This document shows, piece after piece, positions 15,836 to 24,213 of a stretch of 57,369 nucleotides of DNA. Source of the DNA: a virus. The translations under genes and the position numbers were made by a program. The notes below the pieces were generated by a model. That model made no database searches, was not told the DNA's origin, and was given only the letters and a program-made list of their open reading frames with translations. The first letter of the stretch is position 1. Each line of letters begins with the position of its first letter. The DNA lies in IMG/VR virus record IMGVR_UViG_3300013115_000339, positions 1-57,369 of that record, one strand, 5' to 3'.

Positions 15836-16663
15836 TTAATCTCCCAATATGTTTACGATGTCCGTCGCAATACCAAAGTTATCATTTGCTCTAATTTCTC
15901 CAACCGGAACACTCAGGGATGCATTTGTTGTCGGCATTCCGTTGGCAAACATGGCAGGGCGGATTTGAATTTGGTCATATGAGTTGGCAGAGTCAACATT
16001 CATGGTTGGATGTAGATTGATGTATGACTTGTTGACAATTGCATTGTTTAATGTAATAAAACCATATAACTGCCCCTTGAGAGTAAAATCAAGTGTCCAT
16101 ATAATAAACCTTCTGTCTTCAAGATTTCCTTCATAATTATCTTCTGTGGAAACTGAAGTCAAAATAATAGGAAGGTCAATATTTAATTCCAAATCACTCA
16201 CTCGCCGCAGACTTACTGTAAACTCTGGCGTAAAATAAGGAAGAATTTGTTCGATGATGTGCGTTCCGTCTTCAATATTGCCCACATATATGTTCAATTG
16301 AAAATTAAAATCATAAGGGACCGGAGCAAAGGAAGAAAAAATCATTGTATTTGCATTTGATCCGGCTGTTCTTGTTCGGTGTGTCCGATTCATTGTATTC
16401 AGTTTTCGCTCTGATGAATATGTCATGCCCGTCATTTCAAAAGACATTCTCGGAAGAGTCAATGCCACAGGCCTATCTAAATTTAAGTCACCATTGATGC
16501 GCTCAAGGTATCGTTGTCGAGGGGCATAGGTAAGAGGAATTGCAATTGTGTCGGCATCTCCACCAGAGGCAGCCCGGCGGTTAATTTTAATGTTATTGAA
16601 GAGTGTTCCGAATGAAATTACATAATCTCGGACCAGCCCGTGCGAAAAAGTATTGGCCAACAT
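15836..16663 (-). CDS. 15: Tail sheath stabiliser / tail terminator gp15
   Basis: A 275-aa protein (T4 gp15: 272 aa) that caps the distal end of the tail and joins it to the neck. Family segments: SFGTLFNNIKINR (about 17-29), IPLTYAPRQRYLERINGD (about 42-59), ALTLPRMSFEMTGMTYSSER (about 67-86), and a later FTLKGQLYGF strand. GGAG lies 11 bases before the ATG, within the end of gene 14. Confidence 0.92.
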   Translation of the reverse strand: MLANTFSHGLVRDYVISFGTLFNNIKINRRAASGGDADTIAIPLTYAPRQRYLERINGDLNLDRPVALTLPRMSFEMTGMTYSSERKLNTMNRTHRTRTAGSNANTMIFSSFAPVPYDFNFQLNIYVGNIEDGTHIIEQILPYFTPEFTVSLRRVSDLELNIDLPIILTSVSTEDNYEGNLEDRRFIIWTLDFTLKGQLYGFITLNNAIVNKSYINLHPTMNVDSANSYDQIQIRPAMFANGMPTTNASLSVPVGEIRANDNFGIATDIVNILGD

Positions 16664-16666
16664 GAT

Positions 16667-17353
16667 TTAAAAATCTCCAAACGGATTTGTTTCCGAGAAA
16701 TCAAGAATTGCATTTGCAGAATTTTCTATTAGAGTATTGTCTACCCAGGTTGTTCCTGTATTTGCATTAAAGGCAGGCATTGTATTTCCATAGGCATACT
16801 TGGATGCAATGTTATCAATCTCTGCAATCCCTGTACTAAATTTCTGATTGTTGTATACAAACAATTCGCATCGCAAATCATATACAGGAAGAGTTCCGGC
16901 AGTATAAAATAAAGATTCATGTTCCACAAATTGAATCTCAAATAATTTTCTGTTTAACGGAAGATATATTAAATCTCCTTCGCGGGGCCTGGCAAAAGGA
17001 GATTGTGAGGCAGGGACCGTTGGAAGTTCTTCTACCGCTCCAAGTTGATGAAACCGTCTGATCGAAACTGTAAAAGTAATTTGATCTCGAATGTCTAATC
17101 CAAATTTAGAAAGAAATTCCCCTTCGCCTTCAAATCCCTCGACATTTTTGATGTACATCTCAATTGTCCGCGCAAGATTGAAGTAGGATAAAGAATCTTC
17201 TCCATAAAGTTGATCCCGGCCTGTAACAGAAGAAAGCCGGGGAATCCAATAGACATCCATTCCATAAAATTTAATACTCTCTATAATCAAATCATGAATA
17301 AGATTTTGTTCTGGAGAACTCTCAAAATTATTTATGTAAAAATTAGTAGGCAT
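16667..17353 (-). CDS. 14: Neck protein gp14
   Basis: A 228-aa head-completion neck protein (T4 gp14: 256 aa). The N-terminus carries NLIHDLIIESIKFYGMDVYW (17-36) and then PRLSSVTGRDQLYGED, a typical gp14 opening. It ends in ILDFSETNPFGDF, also as in T4-like gp14 proteins. It sits between 13 and 15 with gaps of 3-8 bases, and its ribosome binding site (GGGG) overlaps the end of gene 13. Confidence 0.9.
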   Translation of the reverse strand: MPTNFYINNFESSPEQNLIHDLIIESIKFYGMDVYWIPRLSSVTGRDQLYGEDSLSYFNLARTIEMYIKNVEGFEGEGEFLSKFGLDIRDQITFTVSIRRFHQLGAVEELPTVPASQSPFARPREGDLIYLPLNRKLFEIQFVEHESLFYTAGTLPVYDLRCELFVYNNQKFSTGIAEIDNIASKYAYGNTMPAFNANTGTTWVDNTLIENSANAILDFSETNPFGDF

Positions 17354-17361
17354 GGGCTATG

Positions 17362-18111
17362 TTACCCCACCAAAAAGTCTACAGGAAGCTCGAAAGAAAG
17401 AGACATTTGTTCTTTCAATCTTTCTATTTCTATGCGAGCATCTTCAAGAATTGCCCGCCCGTTGAGAGTGACGCCGCCGGGCAACTGCACTCCTTCAAAC
17501 TTACTTAAATTTGTTCCCCATTGTTCTTTGATGAGTGCCGTTGCATAATTTTTCAAAAATGTATCTCCCCACAATTCAGAAACCTCTCCAACCTTTTGAT
17601 GGGCTTCTAATACAATATAGTCTCCCGCCGAAATATCAGTTGACCAATCCCAATCAATATGGAGATTATTAGTTTTTCTATTGAATCGAATATTGCTCAT
17701 CCCAGTAATTAAATCCGAAATCATATTCAGGTGCGAAAGCCTCATCCAATAGTTTGACATTTCTCGGACACCACGGGTACTGTATGTGGCAATGTCATTA
17801 AATGCCATCTGATAACGAATCGAAAACATGTTTGTGGTCTGGCCGGTAGTCTTGAGCATTCGACTAATTCCAATAATTGAATTTTCGTAGCCAGTAAGAG
17901 TCAAATATTTATTTGTAATGTCTTCAGCCAAAACTTTGTGGGTGATATAAACCTGTTCTGTGCCATCAAAATGATATTCCTGCCAGAAGCGCAAGGCATC
18001 ATCAATACGATCTTCCATCTGGAGTTCGTCTACATTAATCTCAACAACAGGATGCCCCAGGCGTCGGAGACAATAGTCTTTAAATTCCTCTCGGGTACTA
18101 GGTGTAGCCAC
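17362..18111 (-). CDS. 13: Neck protein gp13
   Basis: A 249-aa head-completion protein (T4 gp13: 309 aa). Recognisable segments are TREEFKDYCLRRLGHPVVEI, then DELQMEDRIDDALRFWQEYH near residues 27-46, and FSIRYQMAFNDI in the middle. With gp14 it seals the portal and receives the tail. I choose a GTG start at 18111 because AGGAGG lies 5 bases upstream; the longer reading to 18138 has no ribosome binding site. The start overlaps the end of the upstream gene (18098-18487) by 14 bases. Confidence 0.9.
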   Translation of the reverse strand: MATPSTREEFKDYCLRRLGHPVVEINVDELQMEDRIDDALRFWQEYHFDGTEQVYITHKVLAEDITNKYLTLTGYENSIIGISRMLKTTGQTTNMFSIRYQMAFNDIATYSTRGVREMSNYWMRLSHLNMISDLITGMSNIRFNRKTNNLHIDWDWSTDISAGDYIVLEAHQKVGEVSELWGDTFLKNYATALIKEQWGTNLSKFEGVQLPGGVTLNGRAILEDARIEIERLKEQMSLSFELPVDFLVG

Positions 18112-18487
18112 TTGAGCCTCCTGTATACATTGAACCAAGTTCTACTGATGGGGTCACCGTGGCAATTCCTTCTACTGCCCTCCATTTATCATCGGTTGCG
18201 CCTCCAGTAAATGTAATTACCACTTCATACAAATATCTTCCAGATTTAATTGCCTTTGTCTGTATATTGTTTGCAGTAATTGTAACAGAATCTGAATCAA
18301 TATCGACAGAAGTTGTGAACGTAAGAACAGAATTTGTATGATAATAACTTTTTCTCATTTGAGAATTTGCATAATGTTGCGCCCCAAGGGATTCCTTTGC
18401 CGTGGACGCCGGGGTTTTATATATCTCAAGATTGGCAGAAAAGTCTGTCCCTTGGTCGATTATTATGTTTTTATATCTGCTGGCCAT
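18098..18487 (-). CDS. Small virion-associated protein, unknown role
   Basis: A 129-aa beta-rich protein that I cannot assign. The N-terminus IIIDQGTDFSANLEIYKT, a central hydrophobic/Thr strand region and IKSGRYLYEVVITF near residue 80 resemble small immunoglobulin-like phage structural proteins that are read next to gene 13. It is the first gene after a TATAAATA element (18530-18537). The ribosome binding site is weak (GGG). Its last codons carry the AGGAGG used by gene 13, so it probably belongs to the neck/tail-completion unit. Confidence 0.55.
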   Translation of the reverse strand: MASRYKNIIIDQGTDFSANLEIYKTPASTAKESLGAQHYANSQMRKSYYHTNSVLTFTTSVDIDSDSVTITANNIQTKAIKSGRYLYEVVITFTGGATDDKWRAVEGIATVTPSVELGSMYTGGSSGYT

Positions 18488-18529
18488 ATTATAAACCCAT
18501 GTCCGATAAGAATATAGTTTATCTAATAC

Positions 18530-18537
18530 TATTTATA
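18530..18537 (-). promoter_or_regulatory. Late promoter TATAAATA (neck and packaging genes)
   Basis: Exact octamer on the minus strand, 43 bases before the ATG of the 18098-18487 gene. It overlaps the stop-codon region of the preceding gene. It probably drives genes 13 to 17. Confidence 0.85.
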
Positions 18538-18823
18538 AAGGATTGGATTCCTTGACTGCCTTAATCTTCCTATACCATGTACCAGAGGCAACATTTGCAG
18601 AAATATTTCCATTGTCAATATCATGCCATAACATATCCAATTGATCTGTAATGCTGGGATATGCATCTGCCCGTTTCTTTTGTCTTTCTTTTATTTTTTC
18701 TATTTCCTCTTTTCTTTTTCTGACCTCTTCGGCATGTTTTCTTGCGTGTTCTTGCTGTTTCTTTTGTTTTTCCAATAGATCTAAAGTTAACAAATTATTT
18801 GTATTGTTTTTATGAAATTTCAT
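18533..18823 (-). CDS. Small coiled-coil tail-associated protein, unknown
   Basis: A 96-aa protein. Residues 15-55 form a very charged Lys/Glu/Gln helix, probably a coiled coil, followed by AYPSITDQLDMLWHDID and a C-terminal WYRKIKAVKE. The YPSIxDQLDxLW motif occurs in several small phage tail proteins near fibre genes. I start at 18823, where CAGGAG lies 7 bases upstream and the ATG overlaps the stop of the previous gene (ATGA); a longer reading to 18877 lacks a ribosome binding site. A fibre-assembly or chaperone role is possible but unproven. Confidence 0.6.
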   Translation of the reverse strand: MKFHKNNTNNLLTLDLLEKQKKQQEHARKHAEEVRKRKEEIEKIKERQKKRADAYPSITDQLDMLWHDIDNGNISANVASGTWYRKIKAVKESNPL

Positions 18824-19290
18824 TGAATTACTCCTGTAAGGGCAATTGTATAATTTTTTGAATAATAACCATAACAAGAAACCTTAAAAGAAATATAATT
18901 TTCGTTAGGGTTGGCGGAAATTCCATTTGCAGTAAATTCAACACTATTATCTGTATTATTTGCCGTAAATGATTCTCCGTCATATTCTAAAACAGAACCC
19001 GAAACTAAATTTGAAACTAAAACAACATCTGTTCCATTGGCAACAAGAACGTTGTTGCTGACCTGTACAAAATTTATGTGTTGGACTGGAGCAATTGATT
19101 CTGTTTGCCCCGTAATTGCATTTTTTGTCACATATGCGCTCGGAGAAAATTTCCCAGGAGAGTCTATATGAAATGTAATTTTTCTATCTCTTAAATTTTT
19201 TATATGATCTGATGTTGGATTGTCTATTGTATATGATAATATTCCGGTGGACGGCTCATATGCATAAATTGTTTTATTAAAAATAGCCAT
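18820..19290 (-). CDS. Unknown small protein downstream of fibre genes
   Basis: A 156-aa protein without recognised motifs. It is rich in Asn, Thr, Ser and Val in alternating beta-like patterns, with no signal peptide or membrane segment. It lies in a chain of small genes with overlapping stops and starts after the fibre genes. GGAG lies 7 bases before its ATG, within the stop region of the 19293-19787 gene. The beta-rich make-up and position suggest a virion surface or fibre accessory protein; this is inference. Confidence 0.55.
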   Translation of the reverse strand: MAIFNKTIYAYEPSTGILSYTIDNPTSDHIKNLRDRKITFHIDSPGKFSPSAYVTKNAITGQTESIAPVQHINFVQVSNNVLVANGTDVVLVSNLVSGSVLEYDGESFTANNTDNSVEFTANGISANPNENYISFKVSCYGYYSKNYTIALTGVIQ

Positions 19291-19292
19291 TA

Positions 19293-19787
19293 TTAAACTC
19301 CATTAAAATCAAATGTAATTTCATTTTCATCTATAATATTTATTGCTTCGCTTTCTGGAATAGTTTCAAATGTATTTAAATCCTTGAATATATTACTCGA
19401 ACAATCAAGTTCAAGCACGAATGAGGTTTTTGTGGTTTTTAATTTATCTAATTCATCTGTTGTTGCATTATTTAATGATGCCCAAGTTCCTTCGACAGAT
19501 CCTTCCCTCGGAATAATTGAAACATACAGGGTTTCATCAGAAGTCGCAACGGCACCAAACAAACTATGACAGGACCGAGTATGTAATATTGGGGCAGATG
19601 TGCTGGAATATGGACTCCAATTAAAATCCGAATCTGCCGTAAACGTGTTTGAGGTTCCCGACACAAAAAATCCAATAGGATTTCCATTTGGCTTGTCGTG
19701 TGCTTCATATTGCAAATCTTTTTTTCTTGTTGTTTTTGCAATAAAAAGAAAATGGCCCTCTGTTGCAATCATTGTTGTTTTTCTCAA
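19293..19787 (-). CDS. Unknown small protein downstream of fibre genes
   Basis: A 164-aa protein with no motif I recognise. A TTG start at 19787 has GAGGAG 8 bases upstream and overlaps the previous stop as TTGA. The only early ATG, six codons in, has no ribosome binding site. The sequence contains aromatic and Ser/Thr-rich beta-like stretches (FNWSPYSSTSAP, LYVSIIPREGSVEGTW) and an acidic C-terminal end. It is probably co-translated with the 87-aa gene upstream. Confidence 0.55.
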   Translation of the reverse strand: MRKTTMIATEGHFLFIAKTTRKKDLQYEAHDKPNGNPIGFFVSGTSNTFTADSDFNWSPYSSTSAPILHTRSCHSLFGAVATSDETLYVSIIPREGSVEGTWASLNNATTDELDKLKTTKTSFVLELDCSSNIFKDLNTFETIPESEAINIIDENEITFDFNGV

Positions 19788-20047
19788 AACAATGGCTCCT
19801 CTGTTTTTAATGTGATTGTATCCTTTAATGTTCCTGGGTTCTTTTCGTCTTCTTTTGATTTGATATAAAGAGAAGTAATATATTTAATTTTATTACGAAT
19901 CCATACGGTGTTTGCAGTATTGTCGGGGTTCAATTCCAGCCCTATGTTGACGTTCTCTATTACATAATCTGAATTATCCTTTATGGACACCACACAAGTT
20001 TTTTTTGAAGTGCTTATACTATGTATATTTGCAGAAATATTATGCAT
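19784..20047 (-). CDS. Unknown small protein downstream of fibre genes
   Basis: An 87-aa protein of unknown role, with alternating hydrophobic residues suggesting a small beta domain. AAAGGAAA stands about 8 bases before the ATG. It follows the polyglycine adhesin gene by 20 bases and overlaps the next gene by 4. In T4-like phages a small gene after the distal fibre gene may encode a fibre chaperone or adhesin, but nothing in this sequence shows that. Confidence 0.5.
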   Translation of the reverse strand: MHNISANIHSISTSKKTCVVSIKDNSDYVIENVNIGLELNPDNTANTVWIRNKIKYITSLYIKSKEDEKNPGTLKDTITLKTEEPLF

Positions 20048-20067
20048 TGAATAAATTTCCTTTCTTT

Positions 20068-23000
20068 TTATTTCTTATATTCAGAAGAACCTACTCCAAG
20101 GGACCATCCGGCGGTTCCCGGCGTGGTGGCTCCGTTGGGGTGTCTTGCATAAATTGTTTCTGTTGATGCTTCATTTCTTACTGTAATTTTTCCTGCGTAT
20201 GCCGCACGAACCTTGTCATATATTCCTTCTTCTGTATTTTCTGGGTATGTTGTCACGGCACCCGGCGGAACTTCAGGCCAGCCGACATTATATTCTCCAT
20301 CAAAAACATCAAAGAGACTGTCTGCATATGCGCCCACCAAATATCCCGCAGCCCCACCAGGCCACTGATACCTACTATTTTCTCCGCTGGTCGAAGTGTC
20401 GGGATTTCCATTATATCCTGCCTCTGCGCCAGTCGCCCCAAAGACCTTTCCCGACGGTCGGTCTTCATTTACAATTTCTCCGCCTGCGCCACCACCTGCG
20501 CCACCACCACCGGAACGCATCATTGCATCATTCACTTGTGTAGAATTAGAACCCGAACCAATATTTATTATTTCTATGTTAGGAAGATATGTTTCGTCAT
20601 GAATAATAAAAAAACAGTCTCCTCCATCAGAACCATAATCGGGCTGAAGCGAGTCCACGCGATTTATTGTTTCTACAGTTCCGGCAAGACCTCCTGCCCC
20701 ACCAGAGACATTTCTATAACTTGGATTTGCTGATGTGTGCAATGTAATATCCGTACCAGTCTCGCCCTGCATTTCTGCGCTCCATGTTTCGTCTAATGAA
20801 CCGCCAATTAGTATTGCACGACCATATCCGCTGCCTGCCTTTCCTGTTCCTGCATAGGAATAATTTGAATCATGTAGAGTGCCAGCAGGATTATTTCCAC
20901 GACCACTTCCGCCCCCGGCACCGCCGCCACCACCGCCAATTTTTAAGGGAGCATCGCCTGCCGAAGTTTTTCCTCCGGGTACAGTTTCTCCGGGGTTGAG
21001 GTCATAATTATAATGGCCGCCATATCCACCAGCCCCGCCACCGCCCAGAACAATTCCATGATTTTTGATAATCAAATTAAGATTTTGATTATTAATAAAA
21101 TTAAAGTTACGACCAGAAAGATCAAAGGTGATTGCTGGCTTTGGTTTTCCCATAAGTTTAAAATCAGAAAGGCCAGATCCGGTTTTCATAAAAAACTGTT
21201 CAAACTCCTCCGAACCAATATACATTGGATCAACTCCGGGGGTATCATATTCAGGAATTTCAAAAATAATATTCAGACTTCCATATATTCTTCCAGATTC
21301 ATCTCTGTGATTATGAAATGGGTCTGTTGCAGGATCGCCGGGAGTTCCTACAAAATCATCAGGAAAATTCAAATTAAAATATCTCATATCATCATCGTCT
21401 GCATCCCCCCTGTACTTCAATGGGTTTATCATATTTCCCCCGGCAAGAGTAGAGGAGCGGGCGCTCACAGTAATGGTATTTGATTGTTGAGCCGACACAT
21501 CTGGTTTTCTTCCGTGTGAATATATCACATACGAACAATAATAAGTATCCCAACAATTAGAATCACCCTCAGAAAGGCCCAAAGTTCTTGCAGGGCCAGC
21601 CCCTCCCATCCCCATACTACCCTGCCAAGCTACATCATCACTCCAATTTCCAAACTCATGCCCTGGTGGCCACTGAATTCCCTCTCCTTCGGACAAAAAG
21701 CCGCCCAGCACCCACCATTCATCACTATCTGCCTGTGAAGAAATTCCTGGAATATCTGGACCCCATACAGGAATTCGATGAGAAACTCCCAAAGAATCTG
21801 TATGATAAGTCTCGCCTAGATTTACTTGGTCGATTTCTAGTGCCCATTGCCTTCCATGATAATGGAGAGGATAGGTGGCGGGGTCATATTGGTCTATAAA
21901 CGGGGGCTGCATATGTGTATAAAATGTACACATGGTATTTGAAAATGGATTTGAAAAATATTGTAATGGATGACCGAGCCAACCATACAAAGAATCTGTT
22001 CCATTCAGTTGGGGCGCTGCCGTGCCTATGCCGCCAATCGCACCAGAACCAAATCTATCATGGGTTGTTGCAGGAAGATATTCTAAGTTTGTATACGAAC
22101 GCGGCCAGCCCGTGTATCCGTCTCCCGCAGAAGGAGTTTTGCGCTTTATTGCGGCATAATCTTCTAGGGCATTCCTTCGCGAATCCCAGGCTGCGTGGTC
22201 AAGTGGCGAAAAAACAACAGGTCTTCGCAAGCCTGTGTGTGTGGGAGTCATATGTGCTTCTACAGAAAGATGAGTTGAATTGGAAAAATGAAAAAGACCA
22301 GAAACTCCCACAGAATGGCCCAATGCGCTTTCCCATAATTTACGGGATTTGGGAGTGCCTACTGGATTCACCCCTGGAAGCGCAACACCCAAAGATTCAA
22401 GCGCATCAAGTTCTTCTGGAGTCCATATTGCCTCCCACGCCTCTCTAGCATTTTCATGAAGAGACACTCCACTATAAAGATTACTTCCAATTCCTCCCCA
22501 TTTAAATCGTACCCAAGGGCTGTCCATGTGGACAATTTCATCTTCATTTGTATATGTAAAGTCGTCCCAGTCTGGGGCCCAATCGGATGTTGGGGTTGTT
22601 GCAACATTTGCATACCAGGGATGAAATCTTACCTGTTTTCCATCTTTTCCTGAAGACCCGACTGCAAAACGAATTGCAACTTCTGGAATTTCTCCATCGG
22701 GCAGCGGATTAATAATAGGAATTGTAACATTTCCTCTGTCTATATAATTTCCTTCCATAACGTCTTCCTTTGAACTATACCAACCGCCCCAGGTCATTGC
22801 AGAAAGGTTTGTTGGTCGTTCAGAATCATGATAGAAATGCTCGTCTATTCCAATTCCAAGGTTTGTTACTGTCGTCACCGTTGCCCCAAATTCCTTATAT
22901 TCTTCATTGAGTTCGTGAATGGCAGCACTTCCGGGCATGGCTGGATTTAGCATCCACATTTGCGGAGTCATCGTGACAACTGGACTCCAATTTGGGTCCG

Positions 23001-24207
23001 TGACTTGCCAGTCCGGGCCGTAGTAGCCACTCAGAGGATGATTGGGATCTCCCCATATGTCCGTATAGGGCACCTGTACATATGGAATAACCGCCATCCA
23101 AAAATCTGCTGCGCGGGCAAAATTGGTGTTTGGATGGTCCCAGTCACCCCATTCGCCATAACGCTGGTCGAACGGATCTGTGCTAAACGGAAGGCTTTCC
23201 GAACCGAAGCCCCAACTTGATTCTGGCATTCTTAGCATTGCTCCAACCTTTAGGTCACTAGGAACGCCGCCCATGAGCGCGGGATCGGGTTGGACTGGAT
23301 CGCCTCCATGCGCTCCGTCAGTTACAACACAAGAGCGAACAACAAGGTCTGTCTGCTGCGCCCAACTCCCACCCGCTTCATAGTTAGAAAATTCTTGGGT
23401 GCCTTCATCGAGCCGAGAGTCTCCCCAGGGCCCGGCGCCCACAAACGAACCATTAATGGGATTGTATGCAACATCCCCGTCCCATATCCATTCGCTATCA
23501 TAAACCGGGGAGGTTGATATATATCCAGAAGGGATGGATGTTGGATTTCCTGCCCCTCCATAATCATGTCGTGTTTCAGAAAAAACAGTTTTGCAATGTC
23601 CGGCACCGGGATAATGAGGATTATTATAATTTATAGGAAGATTGGATTCTGCTCCGGCAACATCCATATAAAAACTCCACAGGCCAGTTGCATCTCTCAA
23701 AGCCCTTTGTGCATCATCCCTATTGTCTGCCCAGGTGTCATACGGTATGGTAATGGGGGGACTTTGGGCCAGACCAAAATCTACTGCTGCCTGTTTTTGT
23801 TCAGGAGTCCCCACCGCCCTGTAATGTGTTGCCCAGATAAACCTATCTTTTCTTCTGCCAGCCGCAGTTGCGGTCGTGTGGGCAAATCCCTCGATGGCTG
23901 GTGGGCATGGGCAATGATTTCCCCCGCTTCCAAAAATATCTTTTAATGATATTTGAAATATTCTTTCTAAATTATGAGTTCCAACAGATGGCGTAGTCCC
24001 AGACAAAGCCACAGGCTCTCGCTCACAGGTTATCTTAAATGCCCCCGATTGGATTATATTCAAAGAACTTGCATCTGTCGATGAAAACATCAAATTGCCA
24101 TCAAGATATGTCTGTGGATCTAGAACATTTGCTCCCGGTTTTGATACATAAAGCCCAACTTCATTGAGAAGAGTATTTGCATGTTTCCCTAAGATAACTC
24201 TATCCAT
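20068..24207 (-). CDS. Tail fibre/adhesin with polyglycine-rich C-terminal domain
   Basis: A 1379-aa virion protein. The N-terminus (MDRVILGKH, then EVGLYVSKPGANV at about 16-28) is shared with the next two fibre genes and is probably the attachment module. The long middle is rich in Trp, Pro, Gly and Asp. From about residue 1050 it reads FDLSGRNFNFINN, then NLIIKNHGIVLGGGGAGGYGG and several more Gly-rich runs up to about 1300 (LKIGGGGGGAGGGSGRG, RSGGGGAGGGAGG). Such runs form packed polyglycine helices in T4-like gp38 adhesins and occur at receptor-binding tips. A receptor-binding role is therefore likely. It starts 6 bases after the previous gene's stop. Confidence 0.75.
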   Translation of the reverse strand: MDRVILGKHANTLLNEVGLYVSKPGANVLDPQTYLDGNLMFSSTDASSLNIIQSGAFKITCEREPVALSGTTPSVGTHNLERIFQISLKDIFGSGGNHCPCPPAIEGFAHTTATAAGRRKDRFIWATHYRAVGTPEQKQAAVDFGLAQSPPITIPYDTWADNRDDAQRALRDATGLWSFYMDVAGAESNLPINYNNPHYPGAGHCKTVFSETRHDYGGAGNPTSIPSGYISTSPVYDSEWIWDGDVAYNPINGSFVGAGPWGDSRLDEGTQEFSNYEAGGSWAQQTDLVVRSCVVTDGAHGGDPVQPDPALMGGVPSDLKVGAMLRMPESSWGFGSESLPFSTDPFDQRYGEWGDWDHPNTNFARAADFWMAVIPYVQVPYTDIWGDPNHPLSGYYGPDWQVTDPNWSPVVTMTPQMWMLNPAMPGSAAIHELNEEYKEFGATVTTVTNLGIGIDEHFYHDSERPTNLSAMTWGGWYSSKEDVMEGNYIDRGNVTIPIINPLPDGEIPEVAIRFAVGSSGKDGKQVRFHPWYANVATTPTSDWAPDWDDFTYTNEDEIVHMDSPWVRFKWGGIGSNLYSGVSLHENAREAWEAIWTPEELDALESLGVALPGVNPVGTPKSRKLWESALGHSVGVSGLFHFSNSTHLSVEAHMTPTHTGLRRPVVFSPLDHAAWDSRRNALEDYAAIKRKTPSAGDGYTGWPRSYTNLEYLPATTHDRFGSGAIGGIGTAAPQLNGTDSLYGWLGHPLQYFSNPFSNTMCTFYTHMQPPFIDQYDPATYPLHYHGRQWALEIDQVNLGETYHTDSLGVSHRIPVWGPDIPGISSQADSDEWWVLGGFLSEGEGIQWPPGHEFGNWSDDVAWQGSMGMGGAGPARTLGLSEGDSNCWDTYYCSYVIYSHGRKPDVSAQQSNTITVSARSSTLAGGNMINPLKYRGDADDDDMRYFNLNFPDDFVGTPGDPATDPFHNHRDESGRIYGSLNIIFEIPEYDTPGVDPMYIGSEEFEQFFMKTGSGLSDFKLMGKPKPAITFDLSGRNFNFINNQNLNLIIKNHGIVLGGGGAGGYGGHYNYDLNPGETVPGGKTSAGDAPLKIGGGGGGAGGGSGRGNNPAGTLHDSNYSYAGTGKAGSGYGRAILIGGSLDETWSAEMQGETGTDITLHTSANPSYRNVSGGAGGLAGTVETINRVDSLQPDYGSDGGDCFFIIHDETYLPNIEIINIGSGSNSTQVNDAMMRSGGGGAGGGAGGEIVNEDRPSGKVFGATGAEAGYNGNPDTSTSGENSRYQWPGGAAGYLVGAYADSLFDVFDGEYNVGWPEVPPGAVTTYPENTEEGIYDKVRAAYAGKITVRNEASTETIYARHPNGATTPGTAGWSLGVGSSEYKK

Positions 24208-24213
24208 AATTTT

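Noticed and set aside
17329-17338. CATAAATA late-promoter variant at the start of gene 14
   Set aside because: It lies inside the coding sequence of gene 14 and not upstream of a gene; the match is imperfect.
20900-21060. Collagen-like Gly-X-Y repeat in the adhesin
   Set aside because: The glycines occur in clustered runs, not every third residue, so polyglycine helices fit better than a collagen triple helix.
20396-21070. Plus-strand Pro/Ala/His-rich frames opposite the polyglycine region
   Set aside because: They are the complement of glycine codons (CCN/GCN), with no start signals; artefacts of composition.
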